NCBI RefSeq assembly: GCF_014651135.1
Contig: NZ_BMWH01000002.1
Coordinates: forward strand, 389,285 to 453,284
Direction of reading: 5' to 3'
DNA: 64,000 bases
Source: Streptomyces echinoruber
GTDB taxonomy: Bacteria > Actinomycetota > Actinomycetes > Streptomycetales > Streptomycetaceae
This document shows positions 19,378-28,151 of this stretch, in pieces. Position 1 is the first letter of the stretch. Each line of letters opens with the position of its first letter. A program made the position numbers and the translations under genes. The notes under the pieces are model-generated. The model ran no database searches and was not told where the DNA came from. It worked only from the letters and a program-made list of their open reading frames with translations.

Positions 19378-19953
19378 ATGGGCGTCACGCTCGCCAAGGG
19401 GGGCAACGTCTCCCTGTCCAAGGCCGCACCCAACCTGACCCAGGTGTCGGTCGGGCTCGGCTGGGACGCGCGCTCCACCACCGGCGCACCCTTCGACCTC
19501 GACGCCAGCGCGCTGCTGTGCCAGGGCGGGCGGGTGCTGGGCGACGAGTGGTTCGTCTTCTACAACAACCTCAAGAGCCCCGACGGCTCCGTGGAGCACA
19601 CCGGCGACAATCTCACCGGTGAGGGCGAGGGCGACGACGAGACGATCCTGGTCGACCTCTCCCGGGTGCCGGCGCAGTGCGACAAGATCGTCTTCCCGGT
19701 CTCCATCCATCTGGCCGACGAGCGCCGCCAGACCTTCGGCCAGGTCAGCAACGCCTTCATCCGCGTCGTCAACCAGGCCGACGGCCAGGAGCTGGCCCGC
19801 TACGACCTGAGCGAGGACGCCTCCACCGAGACCGCCATGATCTTCGGTGAGCTCTACCGCTACCAGGGCGAGTGGAAGTTCCGGGCCGTCGGACAGGGGT
19901 ACGCATCCGGTCTGCGCGGCATCGCCCTCGACTTCGGGGTGAACGTCGCGTAG
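19378..19953 (+). CDS. terD: TerD family calcium-binding stress protein, copy 2
   Basis: This 191-residue tandem paralogue of the preceding gene has [31 protein letters not shown] and the same calcium site [13 protein letters not shown]. It differs in a cysteine-containing segment ([14 protein letters not shown], and VPAQCDKIV) that copy 1 lacks, so redox or metal behaviour could differ. The ATG at 19378 follows GGGGAGG. The gap between the copies has a short repeat (ggcacgacccgcaca twice) and no clear terminator, so they may be cotranscribed. A 78-base block around the calcium site matches copy 1 at 77 positions. Confidence 0.95.
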   Translation: MGVTLAKGGNVSLSKAAPNLTQVSVGLGWDARSTTGAPFDLDASALLCQGGRVLGDEWFVFYNNLKSPDGSVEHTGDNLTGEGEGDDETILVDLSRVPAQCDKIVFPVSIHLADERRQTFGQVSNAFIRVVNQADGQELARYDLSEDASTETAMIFGELYRYQGEWKFRAVGQGYASGLRGIALDFGVNVA

Positions 19954-20000
19954 GTGCCGGCCGAGGGGGCCCCGCCCGCTCCGCGACCTACAAGCACTCT

Positions 20001-20025
20001 AAACTTCGGGGTCAACGTTGAGTAA
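20001..20025 (+). pseudogene. possible remnant of a third terD 3' end
   Basis: The bases aacttcggggtcaacgtt followed by gagtaa would read N-F-G-V-N-V-E-stop, close to the DFGVNV ending of both terD genes. Eighteen bases match each terD end at 15 positions. It stands 48 bases after the terD copy 2 stop. It could be the tail left by deletion of a third copy, or chance similarity in a promoter. Confidence 0.35.
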
Positions 20026-20095
20026 AGCCGAGTGCGGCGCGGGGGGTTCTCCCTCCAGCTCCGCCCGGGGACCCCGACACACGATTGGGTAGCCA

Positions 20096-21244
20096 GTGCT
20101 TCTGAAAACCTTCGGCTGGTCGTTCGCGGTCACCGCGCTCGGTCTGGTCGCAGCGGTGCTCTACGACGGGTGGACCGCCCTCGGCATCGTGGCGATCCTC
20201 GGCATCCTCGAGGTCTCGCTGTCCTTCGACAACGCGGTGGTCAACGCCGGGATCCTGAAGAAGATGAGCGCCTTCTGGCAGAGGATCTTCCTCACCGTCG
20301 GCGTGCTCATCGCGGTCTTCGGCATGCGGCTGGTCTTCCCCGTCCTCATCGTCGCCGTCACCGCGAAGAAGAACCCGGTCGACGCGGTCGATCTGGCGCT
20401 GACCGACCGGGACCTCTACCAGCAGCTCGTCACCGACGCCCACCCGGCGATCGCGGCGTTCGGCGGCATGTTCCTGCTGATGATCTTCCTGGACTTCATC
20501 TTCGAGGACCGGGACATCCAGTGGCTGCGCTGGATCGAGCGGCCGCTGGCCAAGCTCGGCAAGGTCGACATGCTGTCGGTCTGCCTCGCGCTGATCGTCC
20601 TGCTGATCACCTCCTTCACCTTCGCCACCCACGCCCACCAGCACGGCGGCGCGCACGTCGACAAGGCGCAGACCGTGCTCATCGCCGGCATCGCCGGCCT
20701 GATCACGTACATGATCGTCGGCGGGCTCTCCGGCTACTTCGAGGACCGGCTGGAGGAAGAGGAGGAACGCGAGCACGAGGAGGAGGAAGAGGCCGCGCGC
20801 AGCGGCAGGCAGCGCTCGGCGGTCGCACTGGTCGGCAAGGCCGCGTTCTTCATGTTCCTCTACCTGGAGGTCCTGGACGCGTCCTTCTCCTTCGACGGCG
20901 TCATCGGCGCCTTCGCCATCACCAACGACATCGTCCTGATGGCCCTCGGCCTGGGCATCGGCGCGATGTACGTCCGCTCCCTGACCGTCTACCTGGTCCG
21001 CCAGGGCACCCTGGACGACTACGTCTACCTGGAGCACGGCGCACACTACGCGATCGGCGCGCTCGCCGTGATCCTGATGGTCACCATCCAGTACGAGATC
21101 AACGAGGTCGTCACCGGCCTGGTCGGCGTCCTCCTGATCGCCTGGTCCTTCTTCTCCTCCGTGCGCCGCAACCGCGCGCTGGCGGCCGGGGAGGGCAAGG
21201 CGGAGGATTCCGACGAGCCGGCCGAGGTCTCCTCCCGCGCGTGA
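20096..21244 (+). CDS. TerC/DUF475 family integral membrane protein
   Basis: The 382-residue protein has about nine membrane segments and the two TerC signature repeats, LEVSLSFDNAVVNA at about residue 40 and LDASFSFDGVIGAFAIT near 260. These supply acidic residues inside the membrane, and TerC-like proteins are thought to move metal ions, with manganese shown for some. Two loops look metal-binding: THAHQHGGAH at about 177-187 and a Glu run (EEEEEREHEEEEEAA) at about 217-232. The start is a GTG. It follows the terD pair in the same direction, as in other Ter systems, where TerD may dock to TerC. Ion specificity is unknown. Confidence 0.9.
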   Translation: MLLKTFGWSFAVTALGLVAAVLYDGWTALGIVAILGILEVSLSFDNAVVNAGILKKMSAFWQRIFLTVGVLIAVFGMRLVFPVLIVAVTAKKNPVDAVDLALTDRDLYQQLVTDAHPAIAAFGGMFLLMIFLDFIFEDRDIQWLRWIERPLAKLGKVDMLSVCLALIVLLITSFTFATHAHQHGGAHVDKAQTVLIAGIAGLITYMIVGGLSGYFEDRLEEEEEREHEEEEEAARSGRQRSAVALVGKAAFFMFLYLEVLDASFSFDGVIGAFAITNDIVLMALGLGIGAMYVRSLTVYLVRQGTLDDYVYLEHGAHYAIGALAVILMVTIQYEINEVVTGLVGVLLIAWSFFSSVRRNRALAAGEGKAEDSDEPAEVSSRA

Positions 21245-21305
21245 GGCGGGCCCCCGCCGCCCGCGCCGGCCCGGGTGTGTGAACGGCACCCGGGTGAGGC
21301 AGGCT

Positions 21306-21355
21306 CTCAGCGGGGCGGCCCGGAAACCGGCCGGTTTCCGGGCCGCCCCGCTGAG
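21306..21355. terminator. 50-bp perfect palindrome after the TerC-like gene
   Basis: Two arms of 25 bases, 21306-21330 and 21331-21355, are exact reverse complements with no spacer. It lies 61 bases after the TerC-like stop and 38 bases before the TerA-like start. It would form a very stable hairpin and can end transcription, but lacks a T tail. Confidence 0.8.
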
Positions 21356-21393
21356 TCGTGTCCACGTGCGCAACAGGGGGCGGGAGACGGGAG

Positions 21394-22125
21394 ATGGGAC
21401 TTTTCGACGGTCTGCTGGGCGGGCGGGCGGCCCAGTTCGACTCGGGCAGCTCCTCCACCAACGCCATCGAGCTGACCAAACGGCACCATCAGGTGTCGCT
21501 GACCAAGCAGGGCGCGGCCACCGGCCACCTGCGGATCAACCTGACCTGGCGGATGCGCACCTCCGACGTGGGCGGCGGCCGGCGCGAGAGCCTGCTGCGC
21601 CACCCGCTGCGGGCGCTGAAGCCGCCGGAGGTGATGGGCCACACCCAGAGCATGGTCGACGTCGACCTCGACCTGGGCTGCCTGTACGAGCTGGCCGACG
21701 GCAGCAAGGGCGTCGTCCAGCCTCTCGGCGGCTTCTTCGGCGACGTCAACTCGCCGCCGTACGTGAAGCTCAGCGGCGACGACCGGTTCGGCTCGGCGTC
21801 CGGCGAGACGATGTACGTCAACCTCGACCACCGGGACGACATCAAACGGCTGCTCGTCTTCGTCTACATCTACGACCAGACGCCCGCCTTCGACCGCACC
21901 CACGCCATCGTCACGCTCTATCCCGGCAACGGCCCCCGCATCGAGATCCACCTCGACGAGCGCCACCCGCAGGCCCGTTCCTGTGCCGTCGTCATGATCG
22001 AGAAGGTCAGGGACGAGATCGTGGTGCGCCGTGAGGTGAAGTTCGTCTACGGCTTCCAGGCCGAACTGGACCGGCTCTACGGGTGGGGGCTGCAGTGGGG
22101 CCGGGGCTACAAGACGAAGGTGTAG
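21394..22125 (+). CDS. TerA-like tellurium resistance protein
   Basis: The 243-residue protein is a distant TerD-superfamily member of the TerA type. It begins GLFDGLLGGRAAQFDSG, then IELTKRHHQVSLTKQGA, and has the acidic strand MVDVDLDLGCLYELADG, which replaces the DLDAS motif. Later segments LLVFVYIYDQTPAFDRTHAI and HPQARSCAVVMIEKVRDEI fit TerA proteins. The calcium loop GDNLTGxGxGDDE is absent. ATG at 21394 follows GGGAGA; a GTG at 21358 would extend it by 12 residues without a good site. It converges with a TerD-like gene. Its role in the Ter complex is inferred from gene context. Confidence 0.85.
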   Translation: MGLFDGLLGGRAAQFDSGSSSTNAIELTKRHHQVSLTKQGAATGHLRINLTWRMRTSDVGGGRRESLLRHPLRALKPPEVMGHTQSMVDVDLDLGCLYELADGSKGVVQPLGGFFGDVNSPPYVKLSGDDRFGSASGETMYVNLDHRDDIKRLLVFVYIYDQTPAFDRTHAIVTLYPGNGPRIEIHLDERHPQARSCAVVMIEKVRDEIVVRREVKFVYGFQAELDRLYGWGLQWGRGYKTKV

Positions 22126-22140
22126 GCGCAGCCCCGGCCG

Positions 22141-22184
22141 CGGCGCGGCTCAGTCCCGTACGCGGCGCGGCTCAGCCCCGTACG
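22141..22184. repeat. two 22-bp units duplicating a gene end
   Basis: Bases 22141-22162 and 22163-22184 match at 21 of 22 positions (cggcgcggctcagtcccgtacg). The second unit holds the stop of the TerD-like gene (22172-22174), and the first unit has the same triplet out in the intergenic space. Confidence 0.85.
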
Positions 22185-23062
22185 AACTGCGGGCCCATCG
22201 GCGGCATGCGGAACTCCGCGTCCGGCACCGGTGGCGCCGCCGGCGGGTAGCCGTAGCCGAAGGCCCCGCCCTGCGCGGTCGCGGCGCCCTGCGCGGTCGA
22301 GGCGGGCTGTGCGGTCGCGGCGGGCTCGCCCTGCGGGTGCCCGTAGGCCGCGGTGCCCGCCGGCTGCGGGTAGCTGTACGCGGGCTGTGCATGCTGCGGC
22401 TGCTGCGGCTGCGGATAGCCGTAGGAGGGCGGCGACTGCTCCGGCGGCAGCGGCCGGGACAGGTCCGGTGCCGGGGCGCCCTGCTGGAGTGCCGTCGACG
22501 GGGCACCGTCCGCCCCCTCCGACTCGTCCACGGAGATGCCGAAGTCGGTCGCCAGGCCCTTAAGGCCCTGGGTGTAGCCCTCGCCGAGCGCCCGGAACTT
22601 CCAGCCCTCCCCGCGCCGGTAGAGCTCACCGCAGATCAGCGCGGTCTCCTCGCCGGTCTCCGGCTTGATGTCGAAGGTGGCCAGCGGCTCCCCGTCCGCG
22701 GCGCCCGCGTCGTACAGCAGGATGCACAGCGACCGCACCCGGCCGAACGGCACCCCGTCCGCGGAGGCGACCAGCAGCACCCGGCCCACCTCCGCCTCCA
22801 TCGCGGCGAGGTCCGTCTGGATCGTGTCGGTCAGACCGTCGGCGGTGCGCTTCTTGCCCAGCCGCCACACCGTGCCCGACGGGTGGCGGGGCTGGTTGTA
22901 GAAGACGAAGTCCTCGTCCGAACGCACGCGCCCGTCCGGGCCGAGCAGCAGCGCCGAGGCGTCGACGTCGGGAACGCCCTGACCGGGCTGCCAGCGCAGG
23001 ACGGCGCGTACCGTGGCGGCTTCCAGCGGGACGTTCGACCCCTTCAGCATGGCGTGCGTCAT
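22172..23062 (-). CDS. TerD-like protein with Pro/Gln/Tyr-rich tail
   Basis: The 296-residue protein has an N-terminal TerD-type domain (about 1-180): VPDVDASALLLGPDGRVRSD, EDFVFYNQPRHPSGTVW, and ETGEETALICGELYRRGEGW with a final GLKGLATDFGISVDE. The loop that should read GDNLTGxGxGDDE is instead LGKKRTADGLTDT, so the calcium site looks lost. The last 110 residues are low complexity (PPEQSPPSYGYPQPQQPQ and similar), likely disordered. ATG at 23062 gives MTHAMLKGSNVPL. The gene is on the minus strand between the TerA-like and aldolase genes and shares a 210-base divergent region with the latter. Its 3' end, with the stop, lies in a duplicated 22-bp unit. Confidence 0.85.
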   Translation of the reverse strand: MTHAMLKGSNVPLEAATVRAVLRWQPGQGVPDVDASALLLGPDGRVRSDEDFVFYNQPRHPSGTVWRLGKKRTADGLTDTIQTDLAAMEAEVGRVLLVASADGVPFGRVRSLCILLYDAGAADGEPLATFDIKPETGEETALICGELYRRGEGWKFRALGEGYTQGLKGLATDFGISVDESEGADGAPSTALQQGAPAPDLSRPLPPEQSPPSYGYPQPQQPQHAQPAYSYPQPAGTAAYGHPQGEPAATAQPASTAQGAATAQGGAFGYGYPPAAPPVPDAEFRMPPMGPQFVRG

Positions 23063-23272
23063 GCGGCAATCCTGCCTTGCCGGTCCTGGCCACGACAATG
23101 CGGGTGCGGCGGCGCGGGCGCCACCCGCACGGCACCGCCACCGCGGGAGCTCCCCGCGTGCGTTACCTGATTTTCATGCGCCGGGGGAACCGGGGGCACC
23201 CGCACCTACGTACTATTACCGGCCACCTTTCGACCGTCTGTTCTCGGCCGTCACGGCCGCAGAGGGAGCTCC

Positions 23273-24490
23273 ATGCGTCATTTCGGGCACATCGCCCCGG
23301 AGGTGCGGCAGCGCCTCTTCCACCGCCAGCCGTGCGAGTTCACCACCGACTCCCCGGCCCGGCTGCTCTCCGCGGCCCTCGGGGCCACTCTGTACAGCCC
23401 GGCCACCCGGCCGCGGCTCGCCGACGACATCGTCAAGCAGACCGGCCGCGGCGTGGTGTCGATGGTGCTGTGCCTGGAGGACTCGATCGACGACGCGGAC
23501 GTGCCGGCGGCCGAGGAGAACCTGGTGCGCCACCTCACCGACCTGGCCGGACGCGCCCCCTTCGACACGGACCCGCCGCTGCTGTTCGTCCGGGTCCGCG
23601 CCCCCGGGCAGATACCCGACCTGGTCCGCCGTCTGGGCCCGGCGGTGCGGCTGCTGTCCGGTTTCGTCCTGCCGAAGTTCACCGAGGAGCGCGGCATGCC
23701 GTTCCTGGAGGCGCTGGCGCAGGCCGAGGCGGACAGCGGGCGGCGGCTGTTCGCCATGCCGGTGCTGGAGTCGCCCGAGCTGCTGTACCGCGAGTCGCGC
23801 GTGGAGACCCTGGAGGGCATCTTCCGCGCGGTCGACAAGTACCGCGAGCGGGTGCTGGCGCTGCGCCTGGGCGTGACCGACTTCTGCTCCTCCTACGGGC
23901 TGCGCCGCGCCCCCGACATGACCGCCTACGACGTGCAGGTCGTCGCCTCCGTCATCGCCGACGTGGTCAACATGCTGGGCCGCGCCGACGGCACCGGATT
24001 CACCGTCACCGGACCGGTGTGGGAGTACTTCCGCGTCCAGGAGCGCATGTTCAAGCCGCAGTTGCGGCAGAGCCCGTTCCTGGAGGGGCACGCGGTGGAG
24101 CTGCGGCAGGCGCTGATCGAGCACGCCATGGACGGACTGCTGCGCGAGATCAGCCTGGACCAGGCCAACGGCCTGCTCGGCAAGACCTGCATCCACCCCT
24201 CGCACGTGCCGCCCGTGCACGCCCTGTCGGTCGTCAGCCACGAGGAGTTCAGCGACGCCCGGGACATCCTCCGGCCGGAGCGCTGCGGCGGGGGCGTGCT
24301 GCGGTCGGCGTACACCAACAAGATGAACGAGGTGAAGCCGCACCGCGCCTGGGCCGAGCGGATCCTGCTGCGCGCCGAGGTGTTCGGCGTCGCCCGCGAG
24401 GACGTCGGCTTCGTGGAGCTGCTCGCCGCCAGCATCCCCGGCGGCCTGCGCGGCACCGGCACCGGCACCCGGACGGGTGAGGCCGGCTGA
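23273..24490 (+). CDS. HpcH/HpaI or CitE-like aldolase of the Ter cluster
   Basis: The 405-residue protein is a TIM-barrel lyase related to citrate lyase beta subunit. It has MVLCLEDSIDD, where the acidic pair is typical, then LPKFTEE and MPVLESPELLYRE, whose glutamate should bind magnesium, and LRLGVTDFCSSYGLRR. In comparative analyses of Ter systems, CitE-like aldolases occur next to phosphoribosyltransferase-TRSP-Pelota and HAD genes, as here, and are thought to build a nucleoside-like metabolite. ATG at 23273 follows agagggag. It is 50 bases upstream of the next gene, so an operon is likely. The real substrate is unknown. Confidence 0.85.
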   Translation: MRHFGHIAPEVRQRLFHRQPCEFTTDSPARLLSAALGATLYSPATRPRLADDIVKQTGRGVVSMVLCLEDSIDDADVPAAEENLVRHLTDLAGRAPFDTDPPLLFVRVRAPGQIPDLVRRLGPAVRLLSGFVLPKFTEERGMPFLEALAQAEADSGRRLFAMPVLESPELLYRESRVETLEGIFRAVDKYRERVLALRLGVTDFCSSYGLRRAPDMTAYDVQVVASVIADVVNMLGRADGTGFTVTGPVWEYFRVQERMFKPQLRQSPFLEGHAVELRQALIEHAMDGLLREISLDQANGLLGKTCIHPSHVPPVHALSVVSHEEFSDARDILRPERCGGGVLRSAYTNKMNEVKPHRAWAERILLRAEVFGVAREDVGFVELLAASIPGGLRGTGTGTRTGEAG

Positions 24491-24540
24491 ACGGGGAGAG
24501 ACTGGGAAGACCGCAGCACACGCGACGCAGGGACGGGGAA

Positions 24541-27150
24541 GTGAACGACGAGGCCGACGAGGCCAACAAGAGCAACGGGGTCAACGGGGCCGATCGGGAC
24601 GGCAGGACCGACGGGAGCGGCAGGACCGGCGGGGACAGCAGGATCGACGGGAGCGGCAGGATCGACGGGGACGGCAGGATCGACGGGGACGGCAGGACCG
24701 GCGGGGACAACAGGGCCGACGGCACCGGTGACGTCTGGTCGGGCAGGTGGGTCGCCGAGCGGCTCGGCGTGGAACTCACCGGCGACGACGGGCTCACCGG
24801 CCTGCTGGGACTGGCACTGCGCCGCAACCCCAAGCGGGCGCACCTGCTGGTGTCCCACGTGCTCGGCAAGCACGTCCCGCAGTCGCCGTCCGTCGTCTAC
24901 GGCCACGGGTTCGCCCTGGGCCGCCGGGTGCGCGACCTGCTCGGCGACGCCGAGGCGCGCCGCGCGGTCGTCCTCGGCTACGCGGAGACCGCCACCGGCC
25001 TCGGCCACTCGGTCGCCGACGGCCTGGGCCACGCCCCCTACCTGCACTCCACCCGCCGCCCCGTGCCGGGGGTCGCCCCGGCCGGCGGCTTCGAGGAGTC
25101 CCACTCGCACGCCACCTCCCACCTGCTGCTGCCCGAGGACCCCGGGCTGCTGGCCGGCGGCGGCCCGCTGGTCCTCGTCGACGACGAGTTCTCCACCGGC
25201 AACACCGTCCTGAACACCGTGCGCGCCCTGCACGAGCGCCACCCCAGAAAGCGGTACGTCGTGGTCGCCCTGGTCGACCTGCGCTCGCCCGCCGACGCCG
25301 GCCGCCTGGAGGAGTTCGCGCGGGAGATCGGCGCCCGCGTCGACCTGGTGGCCACCGCCTCCGGCACCGTACGGCTGCCCGAGGGAGTGCTCGCCCGGGG
25401 ACAGGAGCTCGTCGCCCGCCACGAACGGCCCGCGCCCCCGCCGCCGCGGCCCCACGGCCGCATCGCGCGCGTCGAGCTGCACTGGCCGCGCGGGGTGCCC
25501 GACGGCGGCCGGCACGGCTTCACCCCCGCGCACCGTGCCCGCCTGGAGCGCGCCCTGCCCGCCATGGCCGCCCGCGTCGCCGAGGCCCTGCCCGCCGGCG
25601 CCCGCCGGGTGCTCGTCCTGGGCTGCGAGGAGCTGATGTACGCGCCGCTGCGCATCGCCCGCGAACTGGAGCAGGTCGTCGACGCCGAGGTGCGCTACTC
25701 CACCACCACCCGCTCGCCCGTCCTCGCCGTCGACGACCCCGGCTACGCCATCCGCACCCGCCTGGTCTTCCCCGCGCACGACGACCCGGCCGACGGCCCC
25801 GGCGAGCGCTATGCCTACAACGTCGCGGGCGCCGGCTTCGACGCGGTGGTCGCCGTCGTCGACTCCGCCGCCGACACGCCCGCGCTGCACGCGCCGGACG
25901 GCCTGCTGGCCCAGCTCGCGGCGCACACCCCGCACGTCCTGTACGCGGTCGTACCGTCGTACGTGCCGCCCGCCTCCGCAGAAAGACCCGCCATGCTGCC
26001 CGAGCCCCTCCGCGGCCCCGCCTTCTCCTCCTACGCGCCCGACGAGGTGGGCTGGCTGCTGCAGGACCTGTCGGACGTGACGCTGGAGGCGCCCACCGAG
26101 GAGCGGGAGGAGGCCATCCAGAGCGGCGGCGCGCACTACGCCGAGTCCCTGCCGGTGGAGTACCAGCCCAGCGAGCAGTACCAGCAGTTGTTCCACGCGG
26201 CGCTGCAAGCCTCCGCCGCCCGGCTGGCGCAGGCCGTCGGCGTGGTCACCGAACTCGTCCTCGCCGAGCGCTCCCCGCGTCCCGTGCTGGTCTCGCTGGC
26301 CCGCGCCGGCACCCCCGTCGGCATCCTGATGCGCCGCTGGGCCAGGCACCGGCACGGCCTCGACCTGCCGCACTACGCCGTCTCCATCGTGCGCGGCCGC
26401 GGCATCGACGCCAACGCGCTGCGCTGGCTGGCCGCCCACCACGACCCGCGGGACGTGGTGTTCGTCGACGGCTGGACCGGCAAGGGCGCCATCGCCCGCG
26501 AACTCGCCGCGGCCCTGCGCGACTTCGAGCAGGCCCACGGCATCACGGGCTTCGACCCGGAGATCGCGGTGCTCGCCGACCCCGGCTCCTGCGTGCGCAC
26601 CCACGGCACCCGCGAGGACTACCTCATCCCCTCCGCCTGCCTCAACTCCACCGTCTCCGGCCTGATATCGCGCACGGTGCTGCGCGCCGACCTGGTCGGC
26701 CCGCACGACTACCACGGCGCGAAGTTCTACCGCGAACTCGCCGGCGCCGACGTGTCCTCGGTGTTCCTGGACGCGGTCTCCGCCCGCTTCCCGGAGGTCG
26801 GGCACGCCGTGGAACTGGCCGCGAAGGAACTGCTGAACAGCGACCGCACGCCCACCTGGGCCGGCTGGGCGGCCGTGGAGCGCATCAGCGAGGAGTACGG
26901 CATCCACGACGTCAACCTCGTCAAGCCCGGCGTCGGCGAGACCACCCGCGTCCTGCTGCGCCGGGTGCCGTGGCGGATCCTCGCCCGCGCCGGGGCCGGC
27001 GCCGACCTGGACCACGTCCGGCTGCTGGCCGAGCAGCGCGGGGTGCCCGTCGAGGAGGTCGCCGAACTTCCCTACTCCTGCGTCGGGTTGATCCACCCCA
27101 AGTACACGCGCGGGGCGATCGGCGCCGACGGCCGGGCGGTGGGCGCCTGA
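24541..27150 (+). CDS. fused phosphoribosyltransferase - TRSP - StiP-type phosphoribosyltransferase - Pelota protein
   Basis: The 869-residue protein has four parts. After a Gly/Asp/Arg repeat (about 15-60), the first phosphoribosyltransferase domain has the PRPP loop [14 protein letters not shown] near 210-220. A TRSP domain follows, with its name motif in [12 protein letters not shown] near 386-391. A StiP-type region holds a second PRPP-like loop, [13 protein letters not shown] near 640-650. The last 55 residues ([19 protein letters not shown] and [14 protein letters not shown]) match Pelota-type RNA-binding domains. In many bacteria these are two separate Ter-linked proteins; here they are one chain. 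It likely joins a base-like unit to phosphoribose. GTG at 24541 follows ggggaa. The stop overlaps the HAD gene. Confidence 0.85.
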   Translation: MNDEADEANKSNGVNGADRDGRTDGSGRTGGDSRIDGSGRIDGDGRIDGDGRTGGDNRADGTGDVWSGRWVAERLGVELTGDDGLTGLLGLALRRNPKRAHLLVSHVLGKHVPQSPSVVYGHGFALGRRVRDLLGDAEARRAVVLGYAETATGLGHSVADGLGHAPYLHSTRRPVPGVAPAGGFEESHSHATSHLLLPEDPGLLAGGGPLVLVDDEFSTGNTVLNTVRALHERHPRKRYVVVALVDLRSPADAGRLEEFAREIGARVDLVATASGTVRLPEGVLARGQELVARHERPAPPPPRPHGRIARVELHWPRGVPDGGRHGFTPAHRARLERALPAMAARVAEALPAGARRVLVLGCEELMYAPLRIARELEQVVDAEVRYSTTTRSPVLAVDDPGYAIRTRLVFPAHDDPADGPGERYAYNVAGAGFDAVVAVVDSAADTPALHAPDGLLAQLAAHTPHVLYAVVPSYVPPASAERPAMLPEPLRGPAFSSYAPDEVGWLLQDLSDVTLEAPTEEREEAIQSGGAHYAESLPVEYQPSEQYQQLFHAALQASAARLAQAVGVVTELVLAERSPRPVLVSLARAGTPVGILMRRWARHRHGLDLPHYAVSIVRGRGIDANALRWLAAHHDPRDVVFVDGWTGKGAIARELAAALRDFEQAHGITGFDPEIAVLADPGSCVRTHGTREDYLIPSACLNSTVSGLISRTVLRADLVGPHDYHGAKFYRELAGADVSSVFLDAVSARFPEVGHAVELAAKELLNSDRTPTWAGWAAVERISEEYGIHDVNLVKPGVGETTRVLLRRVPWRILARAGAGADLDHVRLLAEQRGVPVEEVAELPYSCVGLIHPKYTRGAIGADGRAVGA
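24592..24717 (+). repeat. 18-bp tandem repeat coding a G-R-I-D-G-D type region
   Basis: About six units near ggcaggatcgacggggac code for repeats such as [18 protein letters not shown] at the N-terminus of the fused phosphoribosyltransferase. They keep the frame, so copy number can change without breaking the gene. Confidence 0.8.
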
Positions 27151-27971
27151 TGCCGGTACTGGTGGCGAGCGACCTCGACCGGACGCTGATCTACTCCGCG
27201 GCGGCCCTGTCCCTGACCATGCCCGACGCCCGCGCGCCGCGGCTGCTGTGCGTGGAGGTGCACGAGCACCGGCCGCTGTCGTTCATGACGGAGACGGCGG
27301 CACAGTTGCTCACCGACCTCGCGGACGCCGCCGTCTTCGTACCGACGACGACCCGCACCCGCAAGCAGTACCTGCGCATCAACCTGCCGGGCCCCGCCCC
27401 CGCGTACGCGGTCTGCGCCAACGGCGGCCACCTCCTGGTCGACGGCGTCTCCGACCCCGGCTGGCACCGGCGGGTCACCGCGCGGCTGGCCGGCGAGTGC
27501 GCGCCGCTCGCCGAGGTGCAGGAGCACCTGCTGCGCACCGCCGACCCGGTGTGGGTGCGCAAGCACCGCGTCGCCGAGGACCTCTTCGCCTACCTCGTCG
27601 TCGAGCGCGAACTCCTCCCCGAGGACTGGGTGAAGGAGCTCGCCGTGTGGGCCGAGAACCGCGGCTGGACGGTGTCCCTGCAGGGCCGCAAGATCTACGC
27701 CGTCCCCAAGCCGCTCACCAAGAGCGCGGCCGTCCGCGAGATCGCCCGCCGCACCGGCGCCGACCTGGTGCTCGCCGCCGGGGACTCGCTCCTCGACACC
27801 GACCTGCTGCTGGCCGCCGACCGGGGATGGCGCCCGGGCCACGGCGAACTCGCCGACTCCGGCTGGACGGCTCCGTCGGTCGGCGCCCTCCCGGAGCGGG
27901 GGGTGCTGGCGGGGGAGCGGATCGTGCGGGAGTTCCTGCGGGAGGCGCGGCAGGGGGGCGTGCGGCGCTGA
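27150..27971 (+). CDS. HAD family phosphatase of the Ter cluster
   Basis: The 273-residue protein has HAD motif I as VLVASDLDRTLIYSA, with the two aspartates that form the phospho-enzyme, a threonine-rich motif II (VFVPTTTRTRKQYLRI), and motif IV as LVLAAGDSLLDTDLLLAA. The mid region has a Cof/SPP-like cap (FAYLVVERELLPEDW). It starts at ATG 27150, sharing one base with the upstream stop (TGATG), so translation is coupled. In Ter-linked biosynthetic sets a HAD enzyme completes the pathway, presumably removing a phosphate from the phosphoribosylated product. Substrate is unknown. Confidence 0.9.
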   Translation: MPVLVASDLDRTLIYSAAALSLTMPDARAPRLLCVEVHEHRPLSFMTETAAQLLTDLADAAVFVPTTTRTRKQYLRINLPGPAPAYAVCANGGHLLVDGVSDPGWHRRVTARLAGECAPLAEVQEHLLRTADPVWVRKHRVAEDLFAYLVVERELLPEDWVKELAVWAENRGWTVSLQGRKIYAVPKPLTKSAAVREIARRTGADLVLAAGDSLLDTDLLLAADRGWRPGHGELADSGWTAPSVGALPERGVLAGERIVREFLREARQGGVRR

Positions 27972-28151
27972 GCCGGGCGGTGCCGAGGGCGGATGGTGCC
28001 GGGGGTGGATGGTGCCGGGGGTGGACGGTGGTGGGCAGGGGGCGTTGAGCCGGGCGGTGTCGGGGCGGTGACGGCGCCGGGCCGGCGGAACGGGGCCCGG
28101 CCGGCGGGGGCGGGGCTACGGTGGAGACGTGGCCCGGACCGGGAGGTGGGC

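Noticed and set aside
23926..27096. Long minus-strand open frame of about 1,056 codons opposite the Ter metabolic genes
   Set aside because: It is the GC-driven mirror of the real genes on the plus strand; it has no domain and is rich in Gly, Val, Gln and Arg as such mirrors are.
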